64,000 nt of DNA from Phaeosaccion multiseriatum (GCA_965112735.1 OZ218956.1:2976001-3040000); one strand, 5' to 3'; shown: positions 11,770-23,088, counted from the first letter of the stretch. Program-made: numbers and translations. Notes: generated by a model not told the origin, from the sequence alone.

Positions 11770-12873
11770 ATGTCACTGCTCCTGTCCTATCCCAGTGCTC
11801 TGGGGCATGCGGATTCCGCGGAAGCGTTGTACGTCTTCGGCGGGGGGGGCTTGGGCGTGGCTCCCGGATTTGGGAAAGGTGTAACGACACCTCGGACAGG
11901 AGAAGGAGAAGCAGCAACAGCAGCAGCAACAGCAGCAAGAGGAGGAGGAGGGGTTGGCATGAAGTGCCGCTGGGGACGAAGAAGCAGGAAACGGAGCTTG
12001 GCAGAGATGGAGGGGCGGGCGGAAGGGGAGGTGAGCGGGGGGGGAGGGGGGGAGGCGGAACTACTCCTCGCGGGCAACGGGGGCGAGGGCGGCGGGAAAG
12101 CGAGCAGATTCGAGCAGAGATGCTACCCCTTGTTCGGGGTATCGACCACCGTGCACAGCCGGCATAGAGTGCAGCAGCAGCAGCCGGAGCAGGAGGGGGT
12201 GAAGAGTGTCGCAGGTCCTGGGGAAGGGAGTCGGAGGATACCAGAGAGAGAGGAAGCAGAGCAAGAGCAGGATCAAGAGCCGAGCCGACAGCATCAGCAG
12301 CCCAGCCGCAGGCAACCGACTCTCCTCGAGATGTTTGGAGGGGGGGGAGGAGGAGGAGGAGCAGGAGGAGCAGTTGCTCAAGGGACAGAGATGGACGAGT
12401 CGGAGGACAATGACACCGGCCGCGCACCGGCGGTGCCCCCCGTACCTGCTGCTGAAGCCTCTAGCCTAGCATACTGTCATGTATGTAACGTACAGAGGCA
12501 GAGCCAGAGCCAGAAGCTGCTGTGGCAGGGCTGGGGTCAAGCGCAGGGGCAGGGGCACGGCCTGGGGCATGGCCTGGACGGGCCACCGCACCAGCAGGAA
12601 CAGCAGCCACGGCCGCCGCCTCCGCAGCAGCAGCAGGAGGAGGGAGGGCAGGAGGATCCAGTCCGCACTCCGAGTTTACTCGGAGCCGCGAGGCAGCAAG
12701 CAGCCTGCTCCTTCTGCGAGAGGCGGCCGTGTGCAATGTGCACGGTGACGTGCGACGCGTGCGAGCTGCTGCACTGCTCCCTCTGCACAACGGTGGAGTA
12801 CGGGGCGCGTTTCGATCGGTGCGTTTGCATCTCGTGCTCCGAGGGCGGTGGGCAGGGGGGGGCGTGTGGGTAG
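11770..12873 (+). CDS. SIVA-like C-terminal cysteine-rich protein
   Basis: Single open exon, 367 aa from ATG 11770; an internal ATG at 11959 is an alternative start. Most of the protein is low complexity (Gly, Gln, Glu). The last about 55 residues form a dense Cys array: CSFCERRPCAMC, TVTCDACELLHCSLC, RCVCISC. The spacing C-x2-C-x3-C-x2-C-x4-C-x2-C, followed by a Tyr-containing stretch and a final C-x2-C, matches the zinc-binding C-terminal half of the SIVA family. An upstream pair (CHVC near residue 237) may add ligands. At about residues 183-190 the sequence RQPTLLEMF resembles a PCNA-interacting (PIP) box, with Met in place of the first aromatic. The SIVA N-terminal part is not recognisable, so homology is limited to the Cys-rich region. 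Confidence 0.66.
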   Translation: MSLLLSYPSALGHADSAEALYVFGGGGLGVAPGFGKGVTTPRTGEGEAATAAATAARGGGGVGMKCRWGRRSRKRSLAEMEGRAEGEVSGGGGGEAELLLAGNGGEGGGKASRFEQRCYPLFGVSTTVHSRHRVQQQQPEQEGVKSVAGPGEGSRRIPEREEAEQEQDQEPSRQHQQPSRRQPTLLEMFGGGGGGGGAGGAVAQGTEMDESEDNDTGRAPAVPPVPAAEASSLAYCHVCNVQRQSQSQKLLWQGWGQAQGQGHGLGHGLDGPPHQQEQQPRPPPPQQQQEEGGQEDPVRTPSLLGAARQQAACSFCERRPCAMCTVTCDACELLHCSLCTTVEYGARFDRCVCISCSEGGGQGGACG

Positions 12874-13425
12874 GGAGGCAGGAGCGCGCCCTTCGCCGCC
12901 GCCGCCGACCGACGACGGACAAGGAATGGGACTTTCCGTAGCAATTTTTGCGTCTTTCTCTTTCTCTTTGGTTGCGTGCTACAAGGTACCAAGTCCTTTT
13001 TCATTTTTTAAAACTCGATTTGCGGAAGAATCGCCCAAATCGCCCCCGTTTTTTATATGAGTCGGGCGGCAAGGGGGAGTGCTCTTGCAGAAATGCCGAC
13101 ATGTACGCAAGAGAGAAAGCGATGAATGCATGTAGCGTAAAGGAAGAAGTATGGGAAGAGTGACAGAAATGTATGCCGCAGCGAGTGTCCATAAGGACAG
13201 TGCTCGCGTCAGCCAAATCAGTAAGATTACGGGAAAAGGGAGGCGCGGCGACAAAAATATGCAAAAAAGATTGTACAATACATAAATACATGTCTACAGA
13301 CTGACAAGCACAAAACACTGTGCCGGCCAGGCGGTCGGTCTGGCCCAGCCCATTCACAGCCCGGGCCCCAATGCCCACCCCGGGCGGGAGGGAGAGCAGC
13401 GCAGGACCTCGCCCCGTCAGCCCCC
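12874..13425. other. Intergenic region between convergent 3' ends
   Basis: Between the SIVA-like and LysM genes. It is AT-richer than its surroundings at 12935-13080 and 13240-13300. No gene, RNA gene or repeat is recognised. Confidence 0.5.
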
Positions 13426-14433
13426 TCAGCCGAGGGCAACGAGCTCCACCATGTACTCCTCCAGTCCTCCACACGAGTCCGCGGAGAGCCCGTACCGCCG
13501 TCGCCGCTGCCGCCGCCTCTGCCGCTCACGCTTTGCCTGATGCGCCCCCCTCTGCTGCTGTTGTTGTTGTTGTTGCTGCTCTGTTGTCTGCCTCCTCCAG
13601 ATGCCCCCCGCCAGGCCGCTGTTCCTTCTCACCAGCGAATGCCGGGAGGGCTTGTCGGCCTGCCTCCGCTCCTCGACCCCGCCCCCCCATGACGATGACA
13701 CTGCTACTCGAGTACCGTGCTGCAGAGGGACCCCGCCCAGCCTCCACTCCCACTTGGCCGCCTCCACATCCCAGTTTGCCTTCCGCAGCCACTCTCGTGC
13801 TCGCCCCTCACACACCCCCGTCTCGCGCACGAAGCTGCGCACGCTGGCTAGGCACCCACTACTGCCGCTATTCACACTATTGCAGACGCTCTTCAGCCCC
13901 TTCGGTGGGGCCTGGCCTCTTCTCCTACCGGCGGGAACAAGGAGCCACTCTCGCACCTGAACGGAAAGAGGGCGGGAGGGCGGGCGAGGAAACAGATTTA
14001 AGCGCAAGAAGGGGTCCGCCTTCTCCATCAGTGGAAGGCAAGTGTGCGATGAGTGGATGCTGTTGATGATGCTTTGAGTGTTCCATCCACGATACTCGCT
14101 ACCTACCTGAAAATCGTCGCTGGAGAAGTGGTTGAGTTGGCGCAGCTCCTTTGCTGTGCATCTATAGCGTAGACAAAGCCCCACCAAAGTGTCCTCTGGG
14201 CTCACACGATGCTCCCATAACTGCTCTTCAGCCTCATGCCCGTCTACTGTGTGCCCATTTGAACCAGCTTCCTCCGGTGCGTTGCCACAATTACTCTCCG
14301 CACTGCTGGCCAGGGAGGTTGTAGACGTGGAGGGGGAGAGACCGCACTTAATCATATCATGCTGGGACGCAGCGCTGAGGAAATGACTCTCACAGTAGGA
14401 CGTGAGGGTGTCAGGCGCTTCCAGGAACACCAT
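13426..14433 (-). CDS. LysM domain protein with UBA-like segment
   Basis: Two exons (14433-14107, 13956-13426) give 285 aa. Residues about 72-135 form a LysM domain split by the intron: EHRVSPEDTLVGLCLRYRC, TAKELRQLNHF, then WLLVPA. This is closest in pattern to the eukaryotic intracellular LYSMD group, which begins E-H-x-V-x-x-x-D-T-L. After a spacer comes a compact helical block (VRSFVRETG then AREWLRKANWDVEAAKWEW) with the UBA/TAP-C-like pattern in which a strand of W/N-D-V-E-x-A-x-x-x-W ends the third helix. The C-terminus is poly-Gln and very basic (RERQRRRQRRRRYG). There is no signal peptide, so it is probably cytosolic or nuclear. LysM is confident; UBA-like is a pattern judgement. Confidence 0.82.
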   Translation of the reverse strand: MVFLEAPDTLTSYCESHFLSAASQHDMIKCGLSPSTSTTSLASSAESNCGNAPEEAGSNGHTVDGHEAEEQLWEHRVSPEDTLVGLCLRYRCTAKELRQLNHFSSDDFQVGSEYRGWNTQSIINSIHSSHTCLPLMEKADPFLRLNLFPRPPSRPLSVQVREWLLVPAGRRRGQAPPKGLKSVCNSVNSGSSGCLASVRSFVRETGVCEGRAREWLRKANWDVEAAKWEWRLGGVPLQHGTRVAVSSSWGGGVEERRQADKPSRHSLVRRNSGLAGGIWRRQTTEQQQQQQQQQRGAHQAKRERQRRRQRRRRYGLSADSCGGLEEYMVELVALG

Positions 14434-14444
14434 TGCTTGTGTGT

Positions 14445-14483
<39 letters not shown>

Positions 14484-14836
14484 CTCGTTCCAGTCAAACT
14501 CTAATGGAAGAGCTTTTCCTCCAGCAAGGAGACCCTATGCCGCAGCCGCCAATACCACAGGTCAACTAAGTGAAGAACTAAGTGAAGAAAAGAGGAGGAG
14601 GAAGAGAGAAATGGAAGAAGAAGAATGAATGCAATGCACCGCTGACTGAGTGTATCGACTTTTGCGTGTCGACATCAAGAAAAGGTCTCAAAGTAAAAAG
14701 AGGAAGGCGAGCGCCGCTGCCATTGTCCCCTTTATCCCGGAGGGGGAAAGGCGGGCTCGCCAACTGGCCGTGTAGCTGAGCGAAGGGAGGGTGAATACCT
14801 CTCACTGCAAAGTTGGATCTGGAGAGCGGCAGAGAG
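14434..14836. promoter_or_regulatory. Intergenic spacer of a divergent pair
   Basis: 403 bp between the LysM gene (-) and the Ndh-SelD gene (+). A (CT)n run at 14449-14480 lies just upstream of the LysM start and may form part of its promoter. The rest is purine-rich. No gene is seen. Confidence 0.4.
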
Positions 14837-17800
14837 ATGAAGCACCAGCAGGATGGCGTGCACGTGCGCGACCTCGTGCTCATCGGGGGAGGCCATGCAC
14901 ATGTCCACGTGCTGAAGATGCTGGGCATGAAGGTGAGAGGGCCCAGCTCAGGCAGCGAAAGGGGGGGTTCACTGAGAAGGCGGACCACTCCCTTTGGTCC
15001 CCTGCTAGCAGCAAGCCCAGCCGTAAAAAACCCTGGAAAGAAGCACTAACGCTGCCACAGCGCTGATGTACCCGCCCTTCCCTTCTTGGCTTACCTCACC
15101 TCACCCTCTTTGTCTTTTGACTCTGGCCCTGGCCCTGACCTTCGCCTACCTGGCCTGATCCTCCCCCAAGCCGTGTGCCGCTCCCCAACGAAGCCTGCCT
15201 CGAGGGTATCTATCTCACCCCTTCTTCCCCTCCTTCTTCTTCTCCTGGTCCTCCCCCTACTCCTCTCCCCCCCCTATCACAGCCCATCCCGGGTGTGCAA
15301 CTCACCCTCATCACGAGGGACATGAACACGCCCTACAGCGGTATGCTACCTGGGTACGTTGCCGGCTTCTACACCAAGGAGGAGTGCCACGTGGACCTTT
15401 GTCGCATGGCTCGATTTTGTAACGCCAGACTGGTCCACACCGAAGCAACGGGGATAGACACCAAGCGTCGCCTCATCTCTTGCTCGGACGGACGACCCCC
15501 CATCCGATACGACGTCCTCAGTGTTGACATCGGGTCCACACCTCGCTTCCTGCCCGGCTACGAGCCTTCAGAGCTTCCTCATGTAACCCGAGTCAAGCCC
15601 ATTGACAGTTTCAGTGCGCGCTGGGACCACATTTCGGAGAGGGTATTGGCTAGGGCCAGGGCTTTGGAGGAGGAGGACGAACAGGGGGGTGGGAGCAAGA
15701 GCAAAGGAGGGGCGGAGGGCACGAGGGTTACGGAGCCAGTGCGGCTGGTTGTGGTTGGGGGAGGAGCGGGAGGGGTGGAGCTGGGGCTGGCGATGCAGCA
15801 TAAGCTTAGGCAGACACTGCGCGAGAGGGGCAAGGACCCGGACGTGGTGCAGCTTGGTAAGTGGGTAGTGTAGGGGGAGGGGAAGGAGGAAGGAGGGGAA
15901 GAGAGGGTAGGGAAGGACGCATAGGGAAAAGGGGGAGGAGGGGAAAGGGGAGGGGAAGGAAGGGAAGGGAAGGGAGGCTGGGGTTTAGGGAGTTCGCTCT
16001 GTTGCCTGAGGTCAGGGCTATTTGGGGACCAAATTACTCCCCCCTTCTCAGTCAAGCTGTGTGCACGCAGAGGCTGCGGCTGTCTTTCTAATGTGTGATT
16101 GCGTGTGTGTGTGTGTGCGTGTGTCCCCTGCTTCTCCCCTCATTTGATGAAATCTATTCCACTTTTAGTGCTTGTGAGTAGGGGAAAGCAGGTGTTGTCC
16201 ACGCATAACGCAAGGGTTCGAAAGGTGTTCGAGCGCATCTTCGAAGAGAGGAAAGTCGAGCTTCATCTCGGGGCCGGGGTCACTGGGATAGAAGGGGGGG
16301 GGGGGAGGGGAGCAGAAGGAGAAGGAGGAGGAGGAGGAGGAGGAGGAGGAGGAGGAGGAGGAGGAGGAGGAGGAGGAGAGGGGGAGGCGGGTGAAAGCAT
16401 CAAGGGTGCTAAGGATGATGAGGATGATGTTGATACGCATGTTGGTGATACACAGCTCCCCACAATCGTGTGCGAGGACGGGAACCGAGTGGCCTTCGAC
16501 GAAGTGATTTGGTGCACAAGCAGCGGGGCCGCCGAGTGGCTGCGGCAGACGGGACTCGAACTCAATGAAGGGGGTTTCATATGTGTGGATGCCCGTCTGC
16601 AGTCCAGCAACACGCCGGGGGTGTTTGCAGTGGGTGACTGCTGCCACATGACCGAGAGTCCTCGGCCGAAAGCAGGTGAGGGGGTGAGTGAGGGGAGGGA
16701 GGGGAGGGAGGGGAGGGAGGGGAGGCGCAGAACCAAGTGAGGAGGTTTGGGTCGGGGATCAAGGGCCGAGGTCAGGGGTGGTCCAGGTCCGGGTCAGGGT
16801 CAGGGGTCAGGGCTAGGGTCGTTCCCCACATGCCATCATCCATTACCATCCATACGGGATAAACGACCACAACTACTTACGTGGCTCATGTTGCTCTCGT
16901 TCTGAAAACGAAAGGTGTGTTTGCCGTGCGCTCGGGACCCCCCCTGGAGAAGAACCTTCGCCGGCTCCTCGAGGGAAAGCAGCTCGAACCCTTTACACCA
17001 CAAAAGACCTTCCTGGGGCTCATTAGCAGCGGGGATCAGTTCGCAGTCGCATCCAAGGGAGACTATTGCGCCACAGGGGAGTGGGTGTGGCGATGGAAGG
17101 ATAAGATCGATCGCAAGTGGATGAAAATGTACCAGGTAAAGCGACATTTTGTTGAGTGTTAAAAAGGGTGTAGTTTCAGTTTCGATTTCAGCAGCGTAGA
17201 GTAGCTTCCTCCGCCACGCACCCCAAACCTTACCCCCCAATCTCACTTACCAAACAGGAGCTGCCTGAGATGGAGGAGTCCCCTCCGAAGGCCTCTGAAG
17301 TCGCCTTAGCCGCAGGGCCGTCGGCACTGGCCGCTGTGGCCGCGTCAAGCATGCGCTGTCAAGGCTGTGGTAGTAAGGTGGGACCCTCATTGCTTGCTGA
17401 CGTCCTGGCAGAGCTCGGGCTGGGAGGGGGTAGGAGTGACGACGTGGGGAATGGCACAAGGACAAATGGTAGGTATGGAAGTGGTGGGAGTGGGATAGGG
17501 GACGATGCCGCCATCGTCCCGTCGCCGCCCCCCGGCTTCGATCTTGTACACACGGTGGACTTCTTCCGCGCCTTCCTCACGGACCCCTTTGTGTTCGGAG
17601 CCGTCGCCGCCAACCATGCCCTTTCTGACATTCACGCGATGGGGGCTGAGGCTACCTCGGCGCTTGCGGTGGTGGTGGTGCCCTATGCTTTGGAAGGTAG
17701 GTGCAGGGTCCCACCTGTCCCTCTCCCTCTGTGTCTTCTGTCCCCCTCTATCTCTCTCCCTCTTCTGTCCACCCACCCCCACTTTCTCTCTCTCTCTCTC

Positions 17801-19571
17801 TCTGTGTGTGTGTATGTCTCGGCTCGCCCGCTCACTCCCCTTGGTTGTGCCCCATTTCTCTCTCTCGCTTTTGCGTCTCTCTCTCTCTCTCTTGTCTTCT
17901 CTCTCTGTCTCTCTTTGTGTGTATGTATGTGTCGTCTGGTGCAGACAACATGAGGTCCAACTTAGTGCAGCTCATGGCGGGAGCTCTGAAGGTGCTCAAT
18001 GAGGCAGGCTGTCAACTCATCGGCGGACACACATCGGAGGGGCCAGAGGTACGTCCATCCACCCACCTACCTGCCTACCTACCCACCTATCTGCCTACCT
18101 ACCCTCCTATCTCCTTCCTACCCACCTACCCACCTACCTGCCTACCTGCCTACCTACCCACCACCTACCCACCCACCTACCAACCCACCCTCCTGCCAAC
18201 CCACCCACCTACCTACCCACCTATCTACCTACCCATCTATTTACCTACCTACCTGCCTACCTACCCACCCAACTACCCACCCACCCACCTACCTACCTAC
18301 CTACCTACCTACCTACCTTCCAACCTACTTACCTACCTACCCACCTACCTACCTACCTACCTTCCTACCTACCCACCCACCCCCGTACCCACCTGTGCCG
18401 TTCTATTATCGCTTGAGCTCCTCCATGGATCATGCTGGGCCTTCTGACTTCTTCCCATGGTGGACTTTCTCACATCCCTCCCCACCCCTGCCCCGCCCCT
18501 GCTTTCCCTCCCCACCCTGTCCCGCCCCTGCTTTGGTGTGTGGTTGTGCCTCATATCACATCACATTTTTCACAGATGGCTCTCGGGTTTTCAGTGAATG
18601 GGCACTTGAAGAAGGGCACCGCGCTTCGCAAAGGAGGTCTGAGGAGGGGAGACGCTCTCATCGTCACCAAGCCTCTAGGGACAGGCACAATCTTTGCCTC
18701 CGATATGCGAGGCAAGGCCAAGGGAGAGTGGGTCGAAGCAGCCACTCAGTCCATGATGTTGAGCAACAGGGAAGCGGCGGTTATTCTACGTCAGCACGAG
18801 TGTCGTGCGGCGACGGATGTGACGGGCTTTGGGGTGCTGGGGCACCTGCTGGAAATGCTACATGCCGCCAATGCCAATGCTACTGCTACTGCTACTACTG
18901 CCGCTACTGCTACTGCTACTGCTGCCCAATCATCCTCATCAGGAGGAGAGGGGGGAGGAGGAGGAGGAGGAGGAGGAGGAGGAGGAGGAGGAGGAGGAGG
19001 CGGAGGTGGAGGAGCAGGAGGAGGGTCGCTTTGTGCCCAGTTGGACCTAGACTCCCTCCCATCCATCGCCGGAGCCCTCGACAGCATGCAGGGAGGTGTG
19101 TTCTCTTCGTTGCACCCCTCCAATGTAAGGGCCGCTCGACGGGTGGTGGAGGGAGTCCTTGCCAAGGAACAAGTCAAGGGTCAGGGTCAGGGTCAGGATC
19201 AGGGTCAGGGTCAGATTCAGGATCAAACCCACCCTGCCTGGGAGCTTCTCTTCGACCCCCAAACAGCAGGCGGGCTGCTGGGAGGGGTGCCGTCGGAACG
19301 GGCAGAGGCATGCGTAGCTGCGCTGAGGAGGCACGGTTACAAGCACGCCACCGTCATCGGATGCATCAGCCCCAGCACTAGCACTAGCAGTAGCAGTAGC
19401 AATGGAAGTAGTAGCGCGGCGGTAGAGGGAGAAGAGGGCCGCGTCACGTTTGGGCCAATGAAACCGTCAGTTGGTGATACAAAAGTAGCACTAGCAGCAG
19501 TTGGTGATACAGCAGCAGCAGCAGCAGCAGCAGCACCACCAGTATCAGCAGCGGCCGGAGAAGAACGTTAA
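14837..19571 (+). CDS. selD: NADH dehydrogenase-like / selenide water dikinase fusion
   Basis: Seven exons (14837-14932, 15283-15856, 16169-16675, 16915-17135, 17258-17696, 17945-18048, 18576-19571) splice in frame to 978 aa. The N-terminal half is an FAD/NAD(P)H oxidoreductase of the Ndh type: [15 protein letters not shown] (FAD Rossmann), [17 protein letters not shown] (NAD Rossmann), and [14 protein letters not shown] (second FAD motif). The C-terminal half is selenophosphate synthetase: [11 protein letters not shown] supplies the catalytic Cys and Lys, IGDDAAIV and HTVDFFRAF the metal Asp residues, [11 protein letters not shown] the ATP/Mg loop, and [12 protein letters not shown] the conserved Asp of the second half. 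The reaction is selenide + ATP to selenophosphate + AMP + Pi, for selenocysteine synthesis. Such fusions are known in bacteria and algae; the oxidoreductase may supply reduced selenium. Low-complexity Gly runs (16300-16380, 18950-19022) are inserted between the core motifs. Confidence 0.95.
16441..16455 (+). repeat. Dispersed motif GTTGGTGATACACAG
   Basis: One of nine loci carrying the GTTGGTGATAC motif. This one is inside an exon of the Ndh-SelD gene and reads HVGDTQ. Confidence 0.8.
18049..18575 (+). repeat. (CTAC/CCAC)n tract filling an intron of the Ndh-SelD gene
   Basis: The last intron of the fusion gene is dominated by CTACCTACCCAC-type tetranucleotide repeats at about 18055-18385. 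Its open frames are repeat artefacts. Confidence 0.85.
19467..19520 (+). repeat. Two dispersed GTTGGTGATAC motifs, 30 bp apart
   Basis: CAGTTGGTGATACAAAAGTA and CAGTTGGTGATACAGCAGC in the last exon of the Ndh-SelD gene; both read VGDT. Confidence 0.88.
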
Positions 19572-19755
19572 ATCGTATAGAAGTACTTCCACCACTCTGT
19601 TGTATTTTTTTCTCTCTCTCGCTTCCTCCTTATCTCTCTCTCCCTCTCCCTTCCCTCCACATCTCTCAACTACTTAATCACTCAAGCACAACCGCTGTGT
19701 GTCTGTCTGTCTGTCTGTCTGTCTCTCTACCTGTCCGCCGTCATGCTGCACGGTT

Positions 19756-21198
19756 TCATGGCCTCTTCTTCGGAAGGCTCTTGAGGAGAAGATCTTCTTT
19801 TTTGTGCTGCCACACCCGGTACGCGAAGCTCTCCACCTCGCCCTTCTTCTCCGTCGTCCGCGTGATGAGAAGATTGTCTGTGGGGTATCGAAATCGCATC
19901 CCGTCGTAGAAGTGTGTATGGGACCATTCAATAACGCATGGGTCGGAGCGGAGTGTTACAGTAGTTTCAGACTCATTTTCGGTTTCAATTTTGTTAGACC
20001 CCGCCCACTGCTAACCAGCCAATGATTGTCAACATCGATAGATCTAGTAGTATGAAGAGGTTGAATAATCGAGCATCAAGACGTCGATATCGGATCGGGG
20101 TGGGGGAGGGATGGAAGGAGACAAGGAATCGGCCGTGCAAACACACGCATGCACACAACGCACAGACACAAGCAAAGCAGCAGCAGCAGCAGCAACAGTT
20201 CGCCATATGGCAAAGAGAGGCTACGATAACGCAGTTACACACACACCGTCCAGGACGAGGATCTTCAGAGCCTCTGACGCCTTGCCCACGGGTATGAACA
20301 TCACGGAGCACGCATCGTAGCTCAGATCGGCGACTCGGAGACCCTCGTCCAGTGCCCACGTGCCCGACTGACGCACCGCCCCTCCCACGCCAGACTTGGA
20401 TACAATGGTGCCCGACTCAGAGAAGGACATCGTCTCACCCTGTGATTGTGATGTGATGATGTGTGGTTGGTCACACGTTACGAAGGGCCAAGGGGCACAA
20501 TGTGAGGGGTCCAAGGGGCACAAAGAGAGGGGCCAAGGGTCACAAAGGAGAGTTCCAATTGTGGCAGCACAGTGGGTGGGGATGGGGGGAGGAGCAAGCG
20601 GAGGGGGGGGCAGGGGAGGGAGCGCAACGGGAATAGAAACACAGTACCGAAGAGAGTAGGAGCGTCGTAACCCGGTAAGTCAGTAAGGCAGCTAGCCTCG
20701 GTAAGTCAGTAAGGCAGCTAGCCTCGGTAAGTCAGTAAGGCAGCTAGCCTCGGTAAGTCAGTAAGGCAGCTAGCCTCGGTAAGGCAGTAAGGCAGCTAGC
20801 CTCATTGTCCACCATACTCTCCAAGCCCCCCCCCCTCTCTCCCTCTCTCTCCCTCTCTCACCATCATCGCATACGAGACGCTCCCCTCTCTATTAACGTC
20901 CAGCTGCCGCCTCCAAATCCCGTCGATACCTCCATCGCCCCCCCCCTCTTCACCCTCCCCACCCCCACCCTCACCCCTCACCCTCCCCTCCCCCGTTAGT
21001 CTCTGCCGCATGTCCTCCAAATCTCCCACAAGCCCCCGCTGCGTCGCCGTTGGAGTGAGCCTCTCCACTAGACTCTTGGCGGTGTTGGGGTTGCCTCGGG
21101 CAATGTCTTTCCACGTGAGCTCATCCAAGTCGACCTCGTCCACCAGCTCCTGTCCACTGAGGTCGACCCAGTTCTTCTTCTTCTGTCCTCCTTCTCCT

Positions 21199-21245
<47 letters not shown>

Positions 21246-21669
21246 GTCAGTTGCGCTCAGTTCTGCCAGTGCCTGCAAAGGGAACCAAAACACTCGTGAG
21301 GAGTCCTATGAAGGGAGGGAGGGCGAGACCTCTTGTTCCTCTTCTTCCTCCTGCTCCTCCCCCTGCCAGCCCATGCCTCCTCCCTCCCTCTGCACCGACT
21401 CTCCCCATCCCCTTCTCCTCCCCTCACCCTCACCCTCACCCTCACCCCTCACCCCTCACCCCTCACTCACCCACCCACCCACCCACCTGCTCCAAGGCCC
21501 GGTCGACATCCGCTGCTCGCTCCGACAGAAACGCCAATGCTTGTCGTACCCTGCTGTTGCTGATGCCCCTCAGCCCGTACTTGATGGCCTTCCTCAGTAG
21601 CTCCTTGGCGTCCTTGACGCTAAACACCTTTTTGGAGTTGGGAGTTTTTAGTTCGATATCAGTTGCCAT
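19756..21669 (-). CDS. Unrecognised conserved-looking protein
   Basis: Four exons (21669-21487, 21272-20862, 20439-about 20245, 20007-19756) splice to about 346 aa. ATG at 21669 has an in-frame TGA nine bases upstream. The N-terminus (KVFSVKDAKELLRKAIKYGL, ALAFLSERAADVDRALEQ) is helical. After poly-Ala and a Gly-rich linker, the third exon (ESGTIVSKSGVGGAVRQSG, then GLRVADLSYDACSVMFIPVG) looks like a beta-rich domain. The last exon ends in a basic helix (AYRVWQHKKEDLLLKSLPKK). The exact exon-3 donor is ambiguous within a GT run at 20239-20247; only phase-0 choices keep the frame. I recognise no family. The gene starts 35 bp beyond the stop of the plastid-protein gene upstream on the same strand, and its 3' end lies 184 bp from the end of the Ndh-SelD gene. 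Confidence 0.68.
20673..20803. repeat. 26-bp tandem repeat, about five copies, in an intron
   Basis: Near-perfect head-to-tail units inside the second intron of the 19756-21669 gene. The last unit carries small changes (GTAAGGCAG in place of GTAAGTCAG). Read on the gene's sense strand each unit contains TTACTGACTTACC, which resembles a branch-point sequence (CTGAC). Confidence 0.93.
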
Positions 21670-21703
21670 TTCACTTCAACTTCAAGAGTTTCAGTACTCA
21701 GCT

Positions 21704-23005
21704 TTAGCTCAATGAAACTGTGTGTAAGACGCTACAGTATAAGGTCTGGCAAAGGTACATGTCGAATATCGATTTCGAAAATCGTACCTTGGAGCTGGCC
21801 CCGAAGCCGTCGACGTCCTTCTCCTGATAAGAAGCGCTGTAGCTACTGTAAGCACCCCACTCGTAAGGCACCTTGTCGGCGTGTCTCTGATTGGGTGGGT
21901 GGGTGGATGATGGTTGGTTGGTTGGTTGGTTGGTTGCTTAGTTGGTGAAGTGGATGGGGTGGGTGGGTGGTTGGCTGGTTTCTGGTTGGTTGGTTTCAAT
22001 GGTTGATCCGTCTATCTCTCCATCCCCCTCCATCACTCTCCTTCCTCACTCTTCATCACTCTCTTTCCCCTGTCCCTGTCCCTCTCCCTCTCTTTCTACT
22101 CACATCAAATAACCCCGCCACCTCCCCCTTGACGTCCTCGTCCCTTTGGAAGTTCAACGCGTCCACTGCCTGAATTCCCAAATCCAGTCTTCGCGCCGCC
22201 TTCTTTATCTGAGAAAAGGGGGAACAGACAGAACGACAACAGATCGTCGGGTCGATATATGGTCGTGGGATCCATCGACATTGGCTAGAGTCGAACTGAA
22301 CTGAAGTGGAACTGAACCTGCCACATGACCCGCACCCACGTGTCCCTTGGCACCAAAAGGTACCAACTAACCTCTTCGTCCCTTGACTTCTTGAGTGCTT
22401 TGTACACATCCTGGGCCCTGAAGGATTGCCTGGACGCCTCGTACGCCATGCCAAGCTCCAGCCACACCTGCAGCAAAAGCACAATATCCAACATAATAAG
22501 ACCAATCACACACATACACACACATACATACACATATATACACACACATACACACACGCACATACACACACACATACACGTATCACGCACAACACAATCG
22601 TTTGATAGCACGATCCAAAGGTAAGAGAGGGTACAGCAATCAACCACATCAAATCAAATCAAATCGAGGTATGTGTGTTTGGGGGGGGGGGGGGCTACAA
22701 GACCACAAGGCCCTCGGGGGGGGCTTGCTTCACAAATGGCGCACCCCCATCCTTGTATACCCTGCTCAGACACTACGTCTTAGGTTGATTCCTTTTTTTT
22801 TTTTTTTAATATATATATAAACCTCTTTGAGTGCCTCACCTGCCCCCCCAGCGGCCCGTGCACGGAGCTGATGTCTTGCACTGCCTCGAGAGCGTCGACC
22901 GCTCCAAAGGTGTCACCGAAGCGCATTGCGCGTTTCGCAGCGACCAGCGCACCCTACGGCACAAGCACGCACACACACATACACACACACGCACACGCAC
23001 GTATG

Positions 23006-23088
<83 letters not shown>

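Noticed and set aside
17999-19381. A 460-codon plus frame of YLPTYPP repeats followed by an Arg-rich stretch
   Set aside because: It reads the CTAC/CCAC repeat intron and then a wrong frame of the Ndh-SelD last exon.
21704-21790. Fusing the plastid protein to the next gene starting at 21669
   Set aside because: No acceptor gives an open frame into that coding sequence, and an in-frame stop lies nine bases before its ATG.
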